Assembly (NCBI GenBank): GCA_019918135.1
Contig: WBZZ01003734.1
Coordinates: forward strand, 405,001 to 440,517
Length of the DNA stretch: 35,517 bases
DNA from: Paulinella micropora
Lineage: Eukaryota; Cercozoa; Imbricatea; Euglyphida; Paulinellidae
Direction: 5' to 3'
Part shown: in pieces, positions 19,480-28,146 of the stretch
Layout of the letters: each line of letters starts with the position of its first letter
Position numbering within the stretch: the first letter of the stretch is position 1
Program-made: the position numbers and the translations under genes
The notes under the pieces: generated by a model
Databases searched by the model: none
What the model saw: the letters and a program-made list of their open reading frames with translations, nothing else
Told to the model about the DNA's origin: nothing

Positions 19480-20439
19480 ATGGACCATAAGTATTCAGGA
19501 AATAGCAATGAAATTGTGGAGGACGAGGATGAAAGAAAGGAACAACAAGCACTTGAAATACATTACCAGAAAAGATTACCGACCGATAAATGGAATACGA
19601 TATGGTCTGATAAACCGCTGAAGCAGGTGTTTGTTGATTTAGCGGATATATCCAAACTTAAAGACAAGAAAGGTAATAAAGGCTATGCTTGGATGTTGTT
19701 TTGGATTGACACTCACAGCAGATTTTTAATCATTAAACCACTAAAAAACAAAACGGCTAAGGAAGTTTATTGAGCTTTGAAATCAATATCATATACACCC
19801 GAGAGCATTACAATCGACAGCGGGAGTGAATACAAAGGAGCGGTGAAGGAATATTTTAGAGAAAACAATATTGAGCATCGGACGGTTGAAGTTGGCGACC
19901 ATCGAGCCCTTGCTACTGTTGACCGTGTTATACGGACTATAAGAAGGTGGCTTGACATACTACTTGAAACTAATGGAAACTTTGATTGGCTTACTTATAT
20001 TTATGATATGGTGGATGCTTATAATATGCGACATCATAGAACAATTCAAGCAAGACCGATAGATGTATTTAAAGGGGTAAATAAAAATAAACAACTGATT
20101 GAACGGGATGGGTTGATTGAAGAATTTGAAAAGGGTGATAAGGTAAGAAAGGAGCTAAAGAAAAATTTATTTTCCAAAGGTGGAAAGCAGTATAGTAAGC
20201 AGATTTACACCGTCGTTGGAAGAAAGGGCTTTAAAGTTGTGCTCGGTAACGACGAACTAGTTAGTCCTAGAGAATTATTAAAGACTAAATTTGACCGTCA
20301 GGTTGACGAAGAAACACACATTAACGAGCAAATTAAAGAAATAACAAAGGAGAAAAAAACAAAAGAACAGTTGAACAGAGAAGACATTGATGAAGGTAAT
20401 ATAAGAACGAGCAAAAGAGAAAAAAAAAAGCAAAAGTAA
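19480..20439 (+). pseudogene. RVE-type (Polinton/retrovirus-like) integrase, one stop
   Basis: Inserts the element into host DNA. Start taken at ATG 19480. Counting from there, catalytic Asp 53 lies in VFVDLAD, Asp 113 in SITIDSGSEY, and the third acidic position is Asp 148 in ALATVDRVIRTIRR. The 113-148 spacing of 35 is exactly that of D,D-35-E enzymes, but the third residue is Asp, not Glu. The C-terminal part (GDKVRKELKKNLF, KQIYTVVGRKGFKVVL, SPRELLKTKF) is the SH3/chromo-like DNA-binding domain usual in Polinton and PLV integrases; the tail is basic. A TGA at 19771-19773 (VY-stop-ALKS) is the only lesion. Sits at the right side of the block, as usual for such elements. Confidence 0.75.
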
Positions 20440-20499
20440 TACGAGATTTGTAAAAGCAAATGTTTTGTAGAATGGATTTTGGATATTATAAAATCACAT

Positions 20500-20585
20500 C
20501 GTACAAAACATCTCAGTTTCGAACCCGCGACACTAAAATTCCGTAACTGCTCCATTCCCACTCAGCCACGGCACTCGATCTAGAA
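20500..20585 (-). other. tRNA-like sequence (A-box and B-box), probably degenerate
   Basis: On the minus strand: TGGCTGAGTGGG resembles an A-box, a short D-stem GCT/AGC can form, and GGGTTCGAAAC resembles a B-box, with spacing suited to a tRNA with a variable arm. The T-stem and acceptor stem do not pair well, and I cannot draw a proper anticodon arm. Either a tRNA pseudogene, a tRNA-derived SINE head, or chance. Confidence 0.3.
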
Positions 20586-20765
20586 ACAATGCGAGAATTT
20601 TGCTGTAGAAAACAAAAAAAGCAATTGTGGCTGAATAATTACGATAGCCAAAAGCAACCGTCAGCCATACTTCACTGGGGAATTTTCCTTCAGGAAACCT
20701 TTCTTCCCTGGACTACTTTTCTCTTACTGCTTCATAAAAAGAAAAACACGAAAAAAAAAGCAAGT

Positions 20766-21280
20766 ATGTCCAACGATACAGTGATCCTCACCAACCGCTC
20801 TGCTCCAGAGACAGATGAAGATGTGGAGCAAAGAGTAAAAAGGAGAAAAACGAGAAATGATTTAGAAATCCAAGAAGGACAAATAGAGAAACTAGTTGGT
20901 GATAATAAGTTTATTGATAAATAAATAAAGTTTCTTGAGGCGAAGAAAGAAAAGAATAACCAAGAAATAAAAACACTAAAAAAAAACAGATCCGAAAAAT
21001 AAAGCAAGCGAGAGAAGATGTTGTTGTCGCAAAGGAAGCCAACAAACAATCGTCATTTTTAATTGAAGAAATGACTAAGTATAATAGCTGGATAAATAAA
21101 TGGTTAAATGTGAAGTCTGGAATAAACACGACAGATGGAATGAATTTTGTTTTGCTATGTATTACGAATAAACGAATGAGTTAAGATGAAGCTATATTAG
21201 TAGCGAGAAGACGACAACAGCAACGACAACTACAACAACAACAACAACAACTATCACAACAACCTATGTCCACGGAATGA
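20766..21280 (+). pseudogene. Coiled-coil protein with Gln-rich tail, broken
   Basis: MSNDTVILTNRSAPETDED starts a charged helix with a basic patch (RVKRRKTRND). Stops at a TAA (20922-20924) and then continues in frame as KFLEAKKEKNNQEIKTLKK. A shift in the A-run near 20985 leads to AREDVVVAKEANKQSSFLIE and SGINTTDGMNFVLLCITNK, with a further stop near 21183, and a tail of Gln (about 21215-21265) ending in TGA 21278-21280. About 170 residues. No family recognised; coiled-coil proteins without known role are common in these elements. Confidence 0.4.
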
Positions 21281-21369
21281 CCCCTTGGCAGGTAGGGTCT
21301 AAAACTAGCCTGTCTTATATACTGTGTTTTTAAACACTAAAAACTTCAATATTACTTAAAAAAACCCCA

Positions 21370-21393
21370 ACGACTTTTTGTTGTGGGGTAGGT
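21370..21393 (+). promoter_or_regulatory. Hairpin before the last gene of the block
   Basis: CCCCAAC and GTTGTGGGG can pair with one bulge, six bases before ATG 21399. A weaker case of the start-codon hairpin habit. Confidence 0.35.
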
Positions 21394-21398
21394 AAGCA

Positions 21399-21818
21399 AT
21401 GTCTGGAGGAAGAAAGGAAGTCGCCCCGCCTGGGAAGATGATCGGCGAATTCACGGCGAAGAAGACCAATAACCCATCTTTGGAGACAATTGAGACAGAG
21501 AAGTTCAAAAAAAAGTTTTATGTGAGGGAGAGGAGAGTTCTCGCGGCGAAATTAAGGGCTGGTAGGAAGTACAACTACAAATTATTCAAAAAGAATATTT
21601 CCGAACAGGTTGATGGACAAGTTGTAAATTTCGAATTAGATGAAGGTGTTAAAACCACTTTCATCAAGAAGAATGGAAAGTATATCACTAATAACCGCGA
21701 AGAATATGAACTAACAAAAAAATATATGATCATTGAACTAAAACCAAGACACTTCAATTCATTGTTTGGTTTGGAAGAAGATGAGCTTCCTCCGTTGGAA
21801 GATGATGTTAATTATTAA
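21399..21818 (+). CDS. Unknown intact 139-residue protein
   Basis: A clean frame, MSGGRKEVAPPGKMIGEF, with a basic centre (RERRVLAAKLRAGRKYNYK) and an acidic end (LEEDELPPLEDDVNY). It is the last recognisable gene of the AT-rich block and is not interrupted, unlike most of its neighbours. No domain recognised. Base composition (A-rich codons) matches the block, so I count it as part of the element. Confidence 0.55.
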   Translation: MSGGRKEVAPPGKMIGEFTAKKTNNPSLETIETEKFKKKFYVRERRVLAAKLRAGRKYNYKLFKKNISEQVDGQVVNFELDEGVKTTFIKKNGKYITNNREEYELTKKYMIIELKPRHFNSLFGLEEDELPPLEDDVNY

Positions 21819-22145
21819 AATTGTTTTTTATTTTCTTTTTTAGGTGTGGAGCTTCATTAAATTTAAGGTAATTCTCCTTCTTAGTTTTTGCTTTATTATT
21901 TATTTTTGCTTTTTAGGTTTGGTGTTTCAGTAATTTGTAAAAAGAAGGTAATTTTTCGCTTCGTTTTTGATTTCTATTTGATTTCTCGTTGATTTCGTTA
22001 GTTGTTTAAAAATGGTGATTTGAACTTTTATTCGTATTTGGCTATCTTTTTGTTGTCTTGTTGTTTTGTTTGATTTGTAGCAGAAGAGCCTTTTTTAGCG
22101 GTTATTTTTCTTTGAAAAATATCACTAAAAAAAGAATAATCATCT
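21819..22145. other. T-rich intergenic stretch at the right edge of the provirus
   Basis: No gene seen. Two imperfect direct copies of TTTTTAGGT-x-TGG-x-G...GGTAATT lie at about 21838-21890 and 21911-21960. The right end of the element should be here, but I see no terminal inverted repeat matching the left side near 3490. Confidence 0.4.
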
Positions 22146-22154
22146 TCTATTTTT

Positions 22155-22835
22155 ACCACTAAAGACTAGGGAAAGTTTCAAAACTTATGTTTTTTTTTCT
22201 TTTTTTTTCATAACAGTGCGGCCCGTTTTTTCCACGTGGAATTCATAGTGAAAAAAGGTTGCGTTTCCGCAAAATAGACAGGCCGGCCCGTCCAAAATAT
22301 TCTTCCCGTAATCTTTCAGGCCGGCGCCGCCACTAAAAAAGTGGTTAGATTTCCGTGAAGTGATCACGGACAGACACACTTTGTTATGATATACTTTTAG
22401 AAATACCGGTTTGATAGTACGAGAATGAGAATATGACAGAGGACAGGGAATCGCCCGTCTATACTAGCTATAGCTAGTCTAACTAGTATAGAAATAGCCT
22501 ATCAGCTAGATTAGAAAAAAGCACACAAGGGGATCGCCAGTCCTAAAGCGTTTTTTATTTTTACCACTACAGACTCTAGAGACTAGGGAAAGTTTCAAAA
22601 ACTTTTTCCATAACCGTGCGGCCCGTTTTTTCCAAGTGGAATTCAGAGTGAAAAAAAGATTGCATTTCCGCAAAAAAAAACATGCAGGCCCGTCCAAAAA
22701 GAGTTGCGTTTTCCGCAAAAAAGACAGGCCGACCAGTCTAAAATATTTTTCCCCTCCGCCGCTAAAAAATTAGTTAGGTTTCCGTGAAAGTGATCACAGA
22801 CGGACACACTTGCCTACGATATACTTTTAGAAATT
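22155..22835. repeat. About 240-bp direct repeat, two diverged copies
   Basis: Copies at about 22155-22412 and 22560-22833 share, in order, GACTAGGGAAAGTTTCAAAA, GTGCGGCCCGTTTTTTCCA, TTTCCGCAAAA, CAGGCC, CCGTGAA-GTGATCAC, GACACACTT and GATATACTTTTAGAAAT. The second copy has an extra internal CCGTCCAAAA-to-CGCAAAA duplication. The spacer holds the palindrome CTAGCTATAGCTAG (about 22463-22476). Not coding. Confidence 0.65.
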
Positions 22836-23004
22836 TATTCCAACCTCTGCCCTTTCGGAACCAGACACCTTCAACTATCTTCACTGCAGGCGCCTTTCTC
22901 GACAACGCTATCACCGGTGCAAACGATCCCCAAACACACCCGAACCAAGATCGTGGTAATTCCCCAAGCATGCACTATGATCCCGGATAGGCGCCTAGGT
23001 TCAC

Positions 23005-23660
23005 TGGTTCAATGCATGCATTAAAAAATTTTCAATGCATGCATTGAACTTTTTTCAATGCATGCATTGCAGATTTTTTCAATGCATGCATTGACTTTCA
23101 ATGCATGCATTGAAACAATTATATAAAATTTTTCAATGCATGCATCAGATTCTTTGAATGAATACATTGAAATTTTAATGCATGCATCGTTGTTGGCAAT
23201 GCATGCATTGAAATTCAGCCTAATCAACACGCCGGGGGTTTAATAAAAATACGGAGTCCGGAGTCAACGATTTCAATGCATGCATTGAAAAAAGTTTCAA
23301 TGCATGCATTGAAAAAAATTCAATGCATGAATTGAAAGTTTAATGCATCATGCATTGAAATTTCAACGCATGCATTAAAAAAAATTCTAGGCATGCAGTG
23401 AAAGTTCAATGTATCATGCATTGAAATTTCAACGCATGCATTGAAAACCATTTGCATGCATTGAAATGTCAATGCATCATGCATTGAAATTTCAACGCAT
23501 GCATTGAAATTTCAATGCATGCACTGAAATCTCAATGCATGCATTGAATTATTTTCAATGCATGCATTGAAATATCAATGCAAGTTTCCAATTCATGCAT
23601 TGAGATTTCAATGCATGCATTGAGATTTCAATGCACGCATCGAAAAGTGGCGATGCATAC
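23005..23660. repeat. Palindromic CAATGCATGCATTG minisatellite, cluster 1
   Basis: More than twenty copies or near copies of the self-complementary 14-mer CAATGCATGCATTG, usually extended to TTTCAATGCATGCATTGAAA and separated by a few A/T-rich bases. Variants include CAATGCATCATGCATTG and CAACGCATGCATTG. Open frames through it are artefacts. Confidence 0.9.
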
Positions 23661-24336
23661 ACTTCAATGCCGGCAGTATTCAAATTACATTACTTGATCA
23701 CTAGCATAAAGATTTTTTTTAATGTTACCATTCGGATTTTTGAAATGCTATCATTTGCATTTTTCTTTATTTCTTCTTCTTTTTCTGTAGTTTTGGCGTT
23801 TAGTACTTTGCGCTGGCCTCCTTGCGCACGTGATCAAGTCATTTCATACTCCCTTGTCATTATGAGGCGGTGCAACCTCTGAAAATCTGTTGTTTCTGAA
23901 TAAACTAACCTACTAACTATCCCTAACTCTCTGCTTGTCTCTGTCCTGGGCTCTCTATCCTCCAGCGAGTTACGGTTCCCCCCCGGCCAGCTGCCTAACT
24001 GTTTAACCCCTACCACAAGCTCGTTCTCTCCAAGAAACTCACCTGCTGCACCACTAACTATGTTCTTGACCTTGTCGTCATCCATGATGTGCAGTTCCAG
24101 CGGGGGGTGCACGTCAGTAACTGTATCGATGAGGTGACCCTACTAACACAGCAAATAATTCAGCAACATGGATTGTGGCAAGGATAGCAACTATCGCTAC
24201 CAACAAACTAACACAAATCTTTCTGACCCAGAGGTGCAAGATATGGAAAGCCCTGATCTATGTCCGTACATAACAAAACCCGCTCTGCTCATGAATTCAA
24301 AAGTCCGCCTATGTCCCTGCGGGCGCCTACAAGCGA
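23661..24336. other. Host spacer between palindrome clusters
   Basis: Ordinary-looking sequence with short open frames on both strands (for example 23834-24112 minus) but no recognisable domain. I see no supported gene. Confidence 0.4.
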
Positions 24337-24543
24337 GCATTGAGATTTCAATGCTGGCATTGAAATCACTTTTAAGATTTCAATGCATGCATTGAAATTT
24401 CAATGCTCGCTGCATTGATATTTTAATGCTCGCTGCATTGAAATTTCAATGCATGCATTGAAAGCTTATAATCAAAAGTGATTTCAATGCATGCATTGAA
24501 ATTTCAATGCTCACTGCATTGAAATTTCAATGCAAGCATTGAA

Positions 24544-24545
<2 letters not shown>
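24337..24545. repeat. Palindromic CAATGCATGCATTG minisatellite, cluster 2
   Basis: Several copies including variants with an insertion (CAATGCTCGCTGCATTG), still nearly self-complementary. Confidence 0.85.
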
Positions 24546-24591
<46 letters not shown>

Positions 24592-24705
24592 GCAAGCAAC
24601 GAAAAAAGCAGCTGTAGGAATTCGACGAGAGTTTTTTATTAAGGAGACCTCATTAGGTTTCCTTCCTGGTCGAACTCTAAGTCTTAGTAATGCAGCGGAG
24701 GGAGA

Positions 24706-24744
<39 letters not shown>

Positions 24745-24755
24745 TGAGAGAAAGA

Positions 24756-24793
<38 letters not shown>

Positions 24794-24835
24794 TAGATAG
24801 AGATAGAGATAGGGAGAAAGAAAGATAGATAGATA
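24546..24835. repeat. (GA)n tracts and GATA run
   Basis: (GA)n at 24546-24590 and about 24698-24795, going over into GATA/GAAA repeats to about 24835. Confidence 0.95.
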
Positions 24836-25285
24836 TGTTTAATCTATGGGCGTGGCTTAGCTTGAAAAGCCATGGCCTCCTATACTACCCCCGGACAAGA
24901 ACTTTCAGCACCGGCCAAGCTGCACACCAACCACTGTCTCGCTGTGGTTGGTGTCTGTGCCCAGTTCAAGCCGAAAGGTAGCCGAGCCCTTTTGAACTAT
25001 ACGGGACAACACTAGAACACTCCCCAGGAGCGTGTGCCCTAAGGAGATGATGTCACACGCAAGTCGAGGTTTCAGGAGTTCACGCTCGTTGTGAGTTACC
25101 TTTCTACAACCCCGACTTCATCAACCCTTTGCATCACGCCCCGACTTCATCAGCCATGGTCAGGAGTTGGTTGCCTGTTTAGCCCTTGCGCTGCGCGCGA
25201 TTAACGGCGGACACAAAATCGTCATTGTAGGAGATAGTTAGATCTGAACCCTAGGCTGAGTTGCCAGTGGCAGAGACCGTCTCCA
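24836..25285. other. Unassigned host stretch between microsatellites
   Basis: About 450 bp, GC-moderate. CCAACCACTGTCTCGCTGTGGTTGG forms a hairpin near 24929-24953. Flanking by (GA)n and (GATA)n recalls the simple-repeat tails of SINEs, but no A/B box is clear. Confidence 0.35.
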
Positions 25286-25287
25286 GG

Positions 25288-25290
<3 letters not shown>

Positions 25291-25353
<63 letters not shown>

Positions 25354-25354
25354 G
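25291..25354. repeat. (GATA)n microsatellite
   Basis: About 16 repeats. A second GATA run lies at 25692-25740, followed by a G-run at 25751-25764. Confidence 0.95.
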
Positions 25355-25544
25355 TGTCATCTACTATGACTGGCAGAGGATTTTCAAAAAATCCTAGCGA
25401 GTGCAATACTTGAGTTTTTTCTAAAATTCTTTTTGCATGCGACGCATCTTGATGAACTCTATTAAGTTCTTGTGTCGCACCTTCGGGGCGCATGTCAAAA
25501 TTTCAAAAAACTATCTGTCTATCTATCTAGCTTTCTATGTACGT

Positions 25545-25688
25545 CACCTTGATATTTCAAGGTATACCTTGGAATATCAAGGTATACCTTGATATTCCAA
25601 GGTATACCTTGACCAGTTTAAGGTAGACTTTGACTATTTCAAGGTATATCTTGACTATTTCAAGGTATACCTTGGATATGTAAGGTAA
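25545..25688. repeat. Palindromic CAAGGTATACCTTG minisatellite
   Basis: About six to seven copies or near copies of the self-complementary 14-mer CAAGGTATACCTTG, spaced by ATATT- or TATTT-like bases. Same plan (CAA-N8-TTG) as the CAATGCATGCATTG family but a different core. Confidence 0.8.
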
Positions 25689-25764
25689 ACAATAGATAGA
25701 TAGTTAGATAGACAGATAGATAGATAGATAGAGAGATAGAGAAAGAGAGAGGGGGGGGGGGGGG

Positions 25765-26272
25765 AGGGACAGTTGGCGCTTTGAACCTGGTTTTCCATGG
25801 CATTGACAACAAGTACAGAAGTCATGCCCTAACAAGTGCAGAGGATTCAAGTCCTACGAAGACCTAATTAAATACATATAAGCAATGCAGGCTAAGACTG
25901 TTGTCAATTGCATGACGTCATCAGCTGCAAAGTCCTACAAAGTGCATTGACAACAGAATTTTGACACCAAGAGACAAGACACTACACTTACTCTCTCTTA
26001 TAACGATTTTTGCTTTGACACTATCTTCGGCGCCAAAGGCACGCAGGGTTTTTTCTCAAAAAAATTTAATGGGGGTCACGAAACACCACAAAGCAAACAA
26101 CAATTACCACAAAGCAAACAGCAATCACGACAGATAAGGGGAACTTTGTGCTTGTAGTGGCGACTGCAAGACTGTTGATCATGCACGAAAGTGACACTGG
26201 CTTTTTGGAAGTCACAGGTGTCCGGCTCATCATAAATCAGAAATAGGAAGTCAAAAGTGTCCGACTCAGCAC
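25765..26272. other. Host stretch without a supported gene
   Basis: No domain or RNA gene seen. AGTCACAGGTGTCCGGCTCATCA (26211-26233) recurs, nearly unchanged, at about 26404-26422 and 26434-26456, flanking palindrome cluster 3. Confidence 0.4.
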
Positions 26273-26392
26273 TGCATTGAAATTTCAATGCATGCATGGA
26301 AATAGGTAATTCAATGCATGCATTGATAAGCACTGCATTGAAATTTCAATGCGCACTGAAATAGGTAATTCAATGCATGCATTGATAAACAA
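26273..26392. repeat. Palindromic CAATGCATGCATTG minisatellite, cluster 3
   Basis: Two near-identical half-units, each with GCACTGCATTGAAATTTCAATG and AATAGGTAATTCAATGCATG, so a direct duplication of about 60 bp made of the palindromes. Confidence 0.8.
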
Positions 26393-26495
26393 CATATTAA
26401 CCATAAGTGTCCGGCTCATCAGACTTTTCGGAAGTCACAAGTGTCCGGCTCATCAAAAATCAGAAGTTCGTTTGGTCGTTTGGTCTTGTTTGTTT

Positions 26496-26500
<5 letters not shown>

Positions 26501-26568
<68 letters not shown>
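26501..26568. repeat. (ATT)n microsatellite
   Basis: Uninterrupted TTA/ATT repeat ending where the SINE-like unit begins. Confidence 0.95.
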
Positions 26569-26836
26569 GGACACCGTGATAGCCCAGTGGTCAAGTTCTA
26601 CCATCTGGGCCCTGTCGCCAGTTCGATTCCCGTCGGTGCCACCAGTATTTTCATTGAACATACCGGTCTATTTCTGGACCAGTATTTTCATTGAACATAC
26701 CGGCCCGTCTGGAAGTGTTGGAACTGCCCTTGCGGGGGTGTCATTAGAGCTTATCGTCAATTCTTCGTACTCCCCTCACGGGTGAGACGATGGAGGCGCA
26801 TGTGCAGAAATGCATCAGCCATTGACAGAGAAGCAC

Positions 26837-26837
<1 letters not shown>
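26569..26837 (+). mobile_element. tRNA-derived SINE-like unit
   Basis: The head resembles a tRNA: a 7-base acceptor GACACCG pairs with CGGTGCC (six of seven), TAGCCCAGTGGTCAAG fits an A-box, and AGTTCGATTCC at about 26620 fits a B-box. A body of about 190 bp follows, containing a duplicated ACCAGTATTTTCATTGAACA segment (26641 and 26679). The unit ends in a long (ATT)n tail at 26836, and another (ATT)n lies in front. Head, body and simple-repeat tail are the plan of SINEs. It has no coding capacity; family membership needs other copies in the genome. Confidence 0.6.
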
Positions 26838-26871
<34 letters not shown>

Positions 26872-26884
26872 ATTATTATTATTA

Positions 26885-26956
<72 letters not shown>
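26836..26956. repeat. (ATT)n microsatellite, SINE tail
   Basis: About 120 bp of ATT with a few AATTATT interruptions. Confidence 0.95.
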
Positions 26957-26958
<2 letters not shown>

Positions 26959-27083
26959 ATTTTTTTTCTTTCGTTCTCTTGTCCATCTGTCAACTACATG
27001 TTTTTGTTCATAGCGGCCTGTGCTACTTATTTCCTTGTTTATTTGTATTTTTTATGTTGCTTACGACAATCCACCACCTGCAC

Positions 27084-27089
<6 letters not shown>

Positions 27090-27124
<35 letters not shown>

Positions 27125-27127
27125 CCT

Positions 27128-27170
<43 letters not shown>

Positions 27171-27192
27171 GCTCTCTGTCCCCCTCTCTCTG

Positions 27193-27223
<31 letters not shown>

Positions 27224-27590
27224 TTCTCTCTCTCCCTATATATATATATACATACATACATACATAGATACATACATAGATACATATATACATAGATACA
27301 TACATAGATACATACATAGATACATGCATAGATACATACATAGATACATACATTCTTAAAGCATACATAAATACATACACACATACATAGATACATAAAT
27401 ACATACATACATGCATACATAGTAAATACACACACACACACATACATACATACATACATACATACATACACACACACACATATACACACATACATACATA
27501 CATACATACATACATACATACATACAAACCTGCGTGCATACAATTACGTATACGTACATACATACATACATACATACATACATACGTTTC
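27090..27590. repeat. (CT)n followed by (TA)n and (CATA)n
   Basis: (CT)n with CCCT interruptions at 27090-27235, TA run to about 27250, then CATA/GATA/CACA tetranucleotides to about 27585. All long open frames here (Ser-Leu, Tyr-Ile, Cys-Met repeats) are artefacts of the repeats. Confidence 0.95.
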
Positions 27591-27790
27591 GGACCACCTT
27601 GCACGCTGCCACGCCCGGAACTGAAGACGCATGCTTGGCACAAACGTCACGCAGCAAGGTTGCATGATGCAAATCAGGCACTCAGGCCTGGCCAGCGCGC
27701 GCGGCACTCACGAGGTTATCACTAGCCTTGTCTTACCCAGCTGCAATCAGAAACTCTTTGCCTAAATCTTGAAACTAATATCTTGCCTGC

Positions 27791-28115
27791 TTTGAAATTT
27801 CCACGCATGCATTGAAGTCACTGCGAAATCTTCAATACATGCATTGAAATTCCAATGCATTCTGCATTGAAATGTCAATGCATGCATTGAAGTCATTTCG
27901 AAATTTTCAATGCATGCATTGAAATTTCAATGCACTATACATTGAAATTTCAATGCATGCATTGAAGTCATTTCAAAATTTTCAATGCATGCATTGAAAT
28001 TTCAATGCACTATGCATTGAAATTTCAATGCACTATGCACTATGCATTGAAATTTCAATGCATTGTGCATTGAAATTTCAATGCATTCTGCACGGAAATG
28101 TCCGTGCATTCTGTA
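27791..28115. repeat. Palindromic CAATGCATGCATTG minisatellite, cluster 4
   Basis: A higher-order repeat: GCATTGAAGTCATTTC-GAAATTTTCAATGC units plus variants with CACTATGCATTG. It stops about 30 bp from where the GC-rich fibre gene is cut off at 28147. Confidence 0.85.
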
Positions 28116-28146
28116 CTGAAACCTTTGCTGTTATACTGTGCAAGTG

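Noticed and set aside
3954..19773. Alternative genetic code explaining in-frame stops
   Set aside because: TAA, TAG and TGA all interrupt genes, alongside frameshifts, and apparently intact genes end normally. Decay or read errors fit better.
20589..20765. N-terminal extension of the coiled-coil gene at 20766
   Set aside because: Composition before the second Met is not coding-like and the tRNA-like sequence lies directly before it; ATG 20766 is the better start.
3500..21830. Virophage assignment
   Set aside because: Integrase, protein-primed polymerase, adenovirus-type protease, lipase and phage-like fibre fit polinton-like elements at least as well, and the capsid motif is of the PLV type I know; no virophage-specific hallmark was seen.
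26571..26643. Functional tRNA gene
   Set aside because: The acceptor stem pairs, but the T-stem does not and a clear anticodon arm is missing; with the body and (ATT)n tail a SINE head fits better.
27039..27725. Several long open frames rich in Ser-Leu, Tyr-Ile or Cys-Met-Tyr-Val
   Set aside because: Products of (CT)n and (CATA)n simple repeats; no real protein features.
23005..28115. CRISPR-like array of palindromic repeats
   Set aside because: Spacers are only a few A/T-rich bases, irregular and not unique; no cas genes; eukaryotic context.
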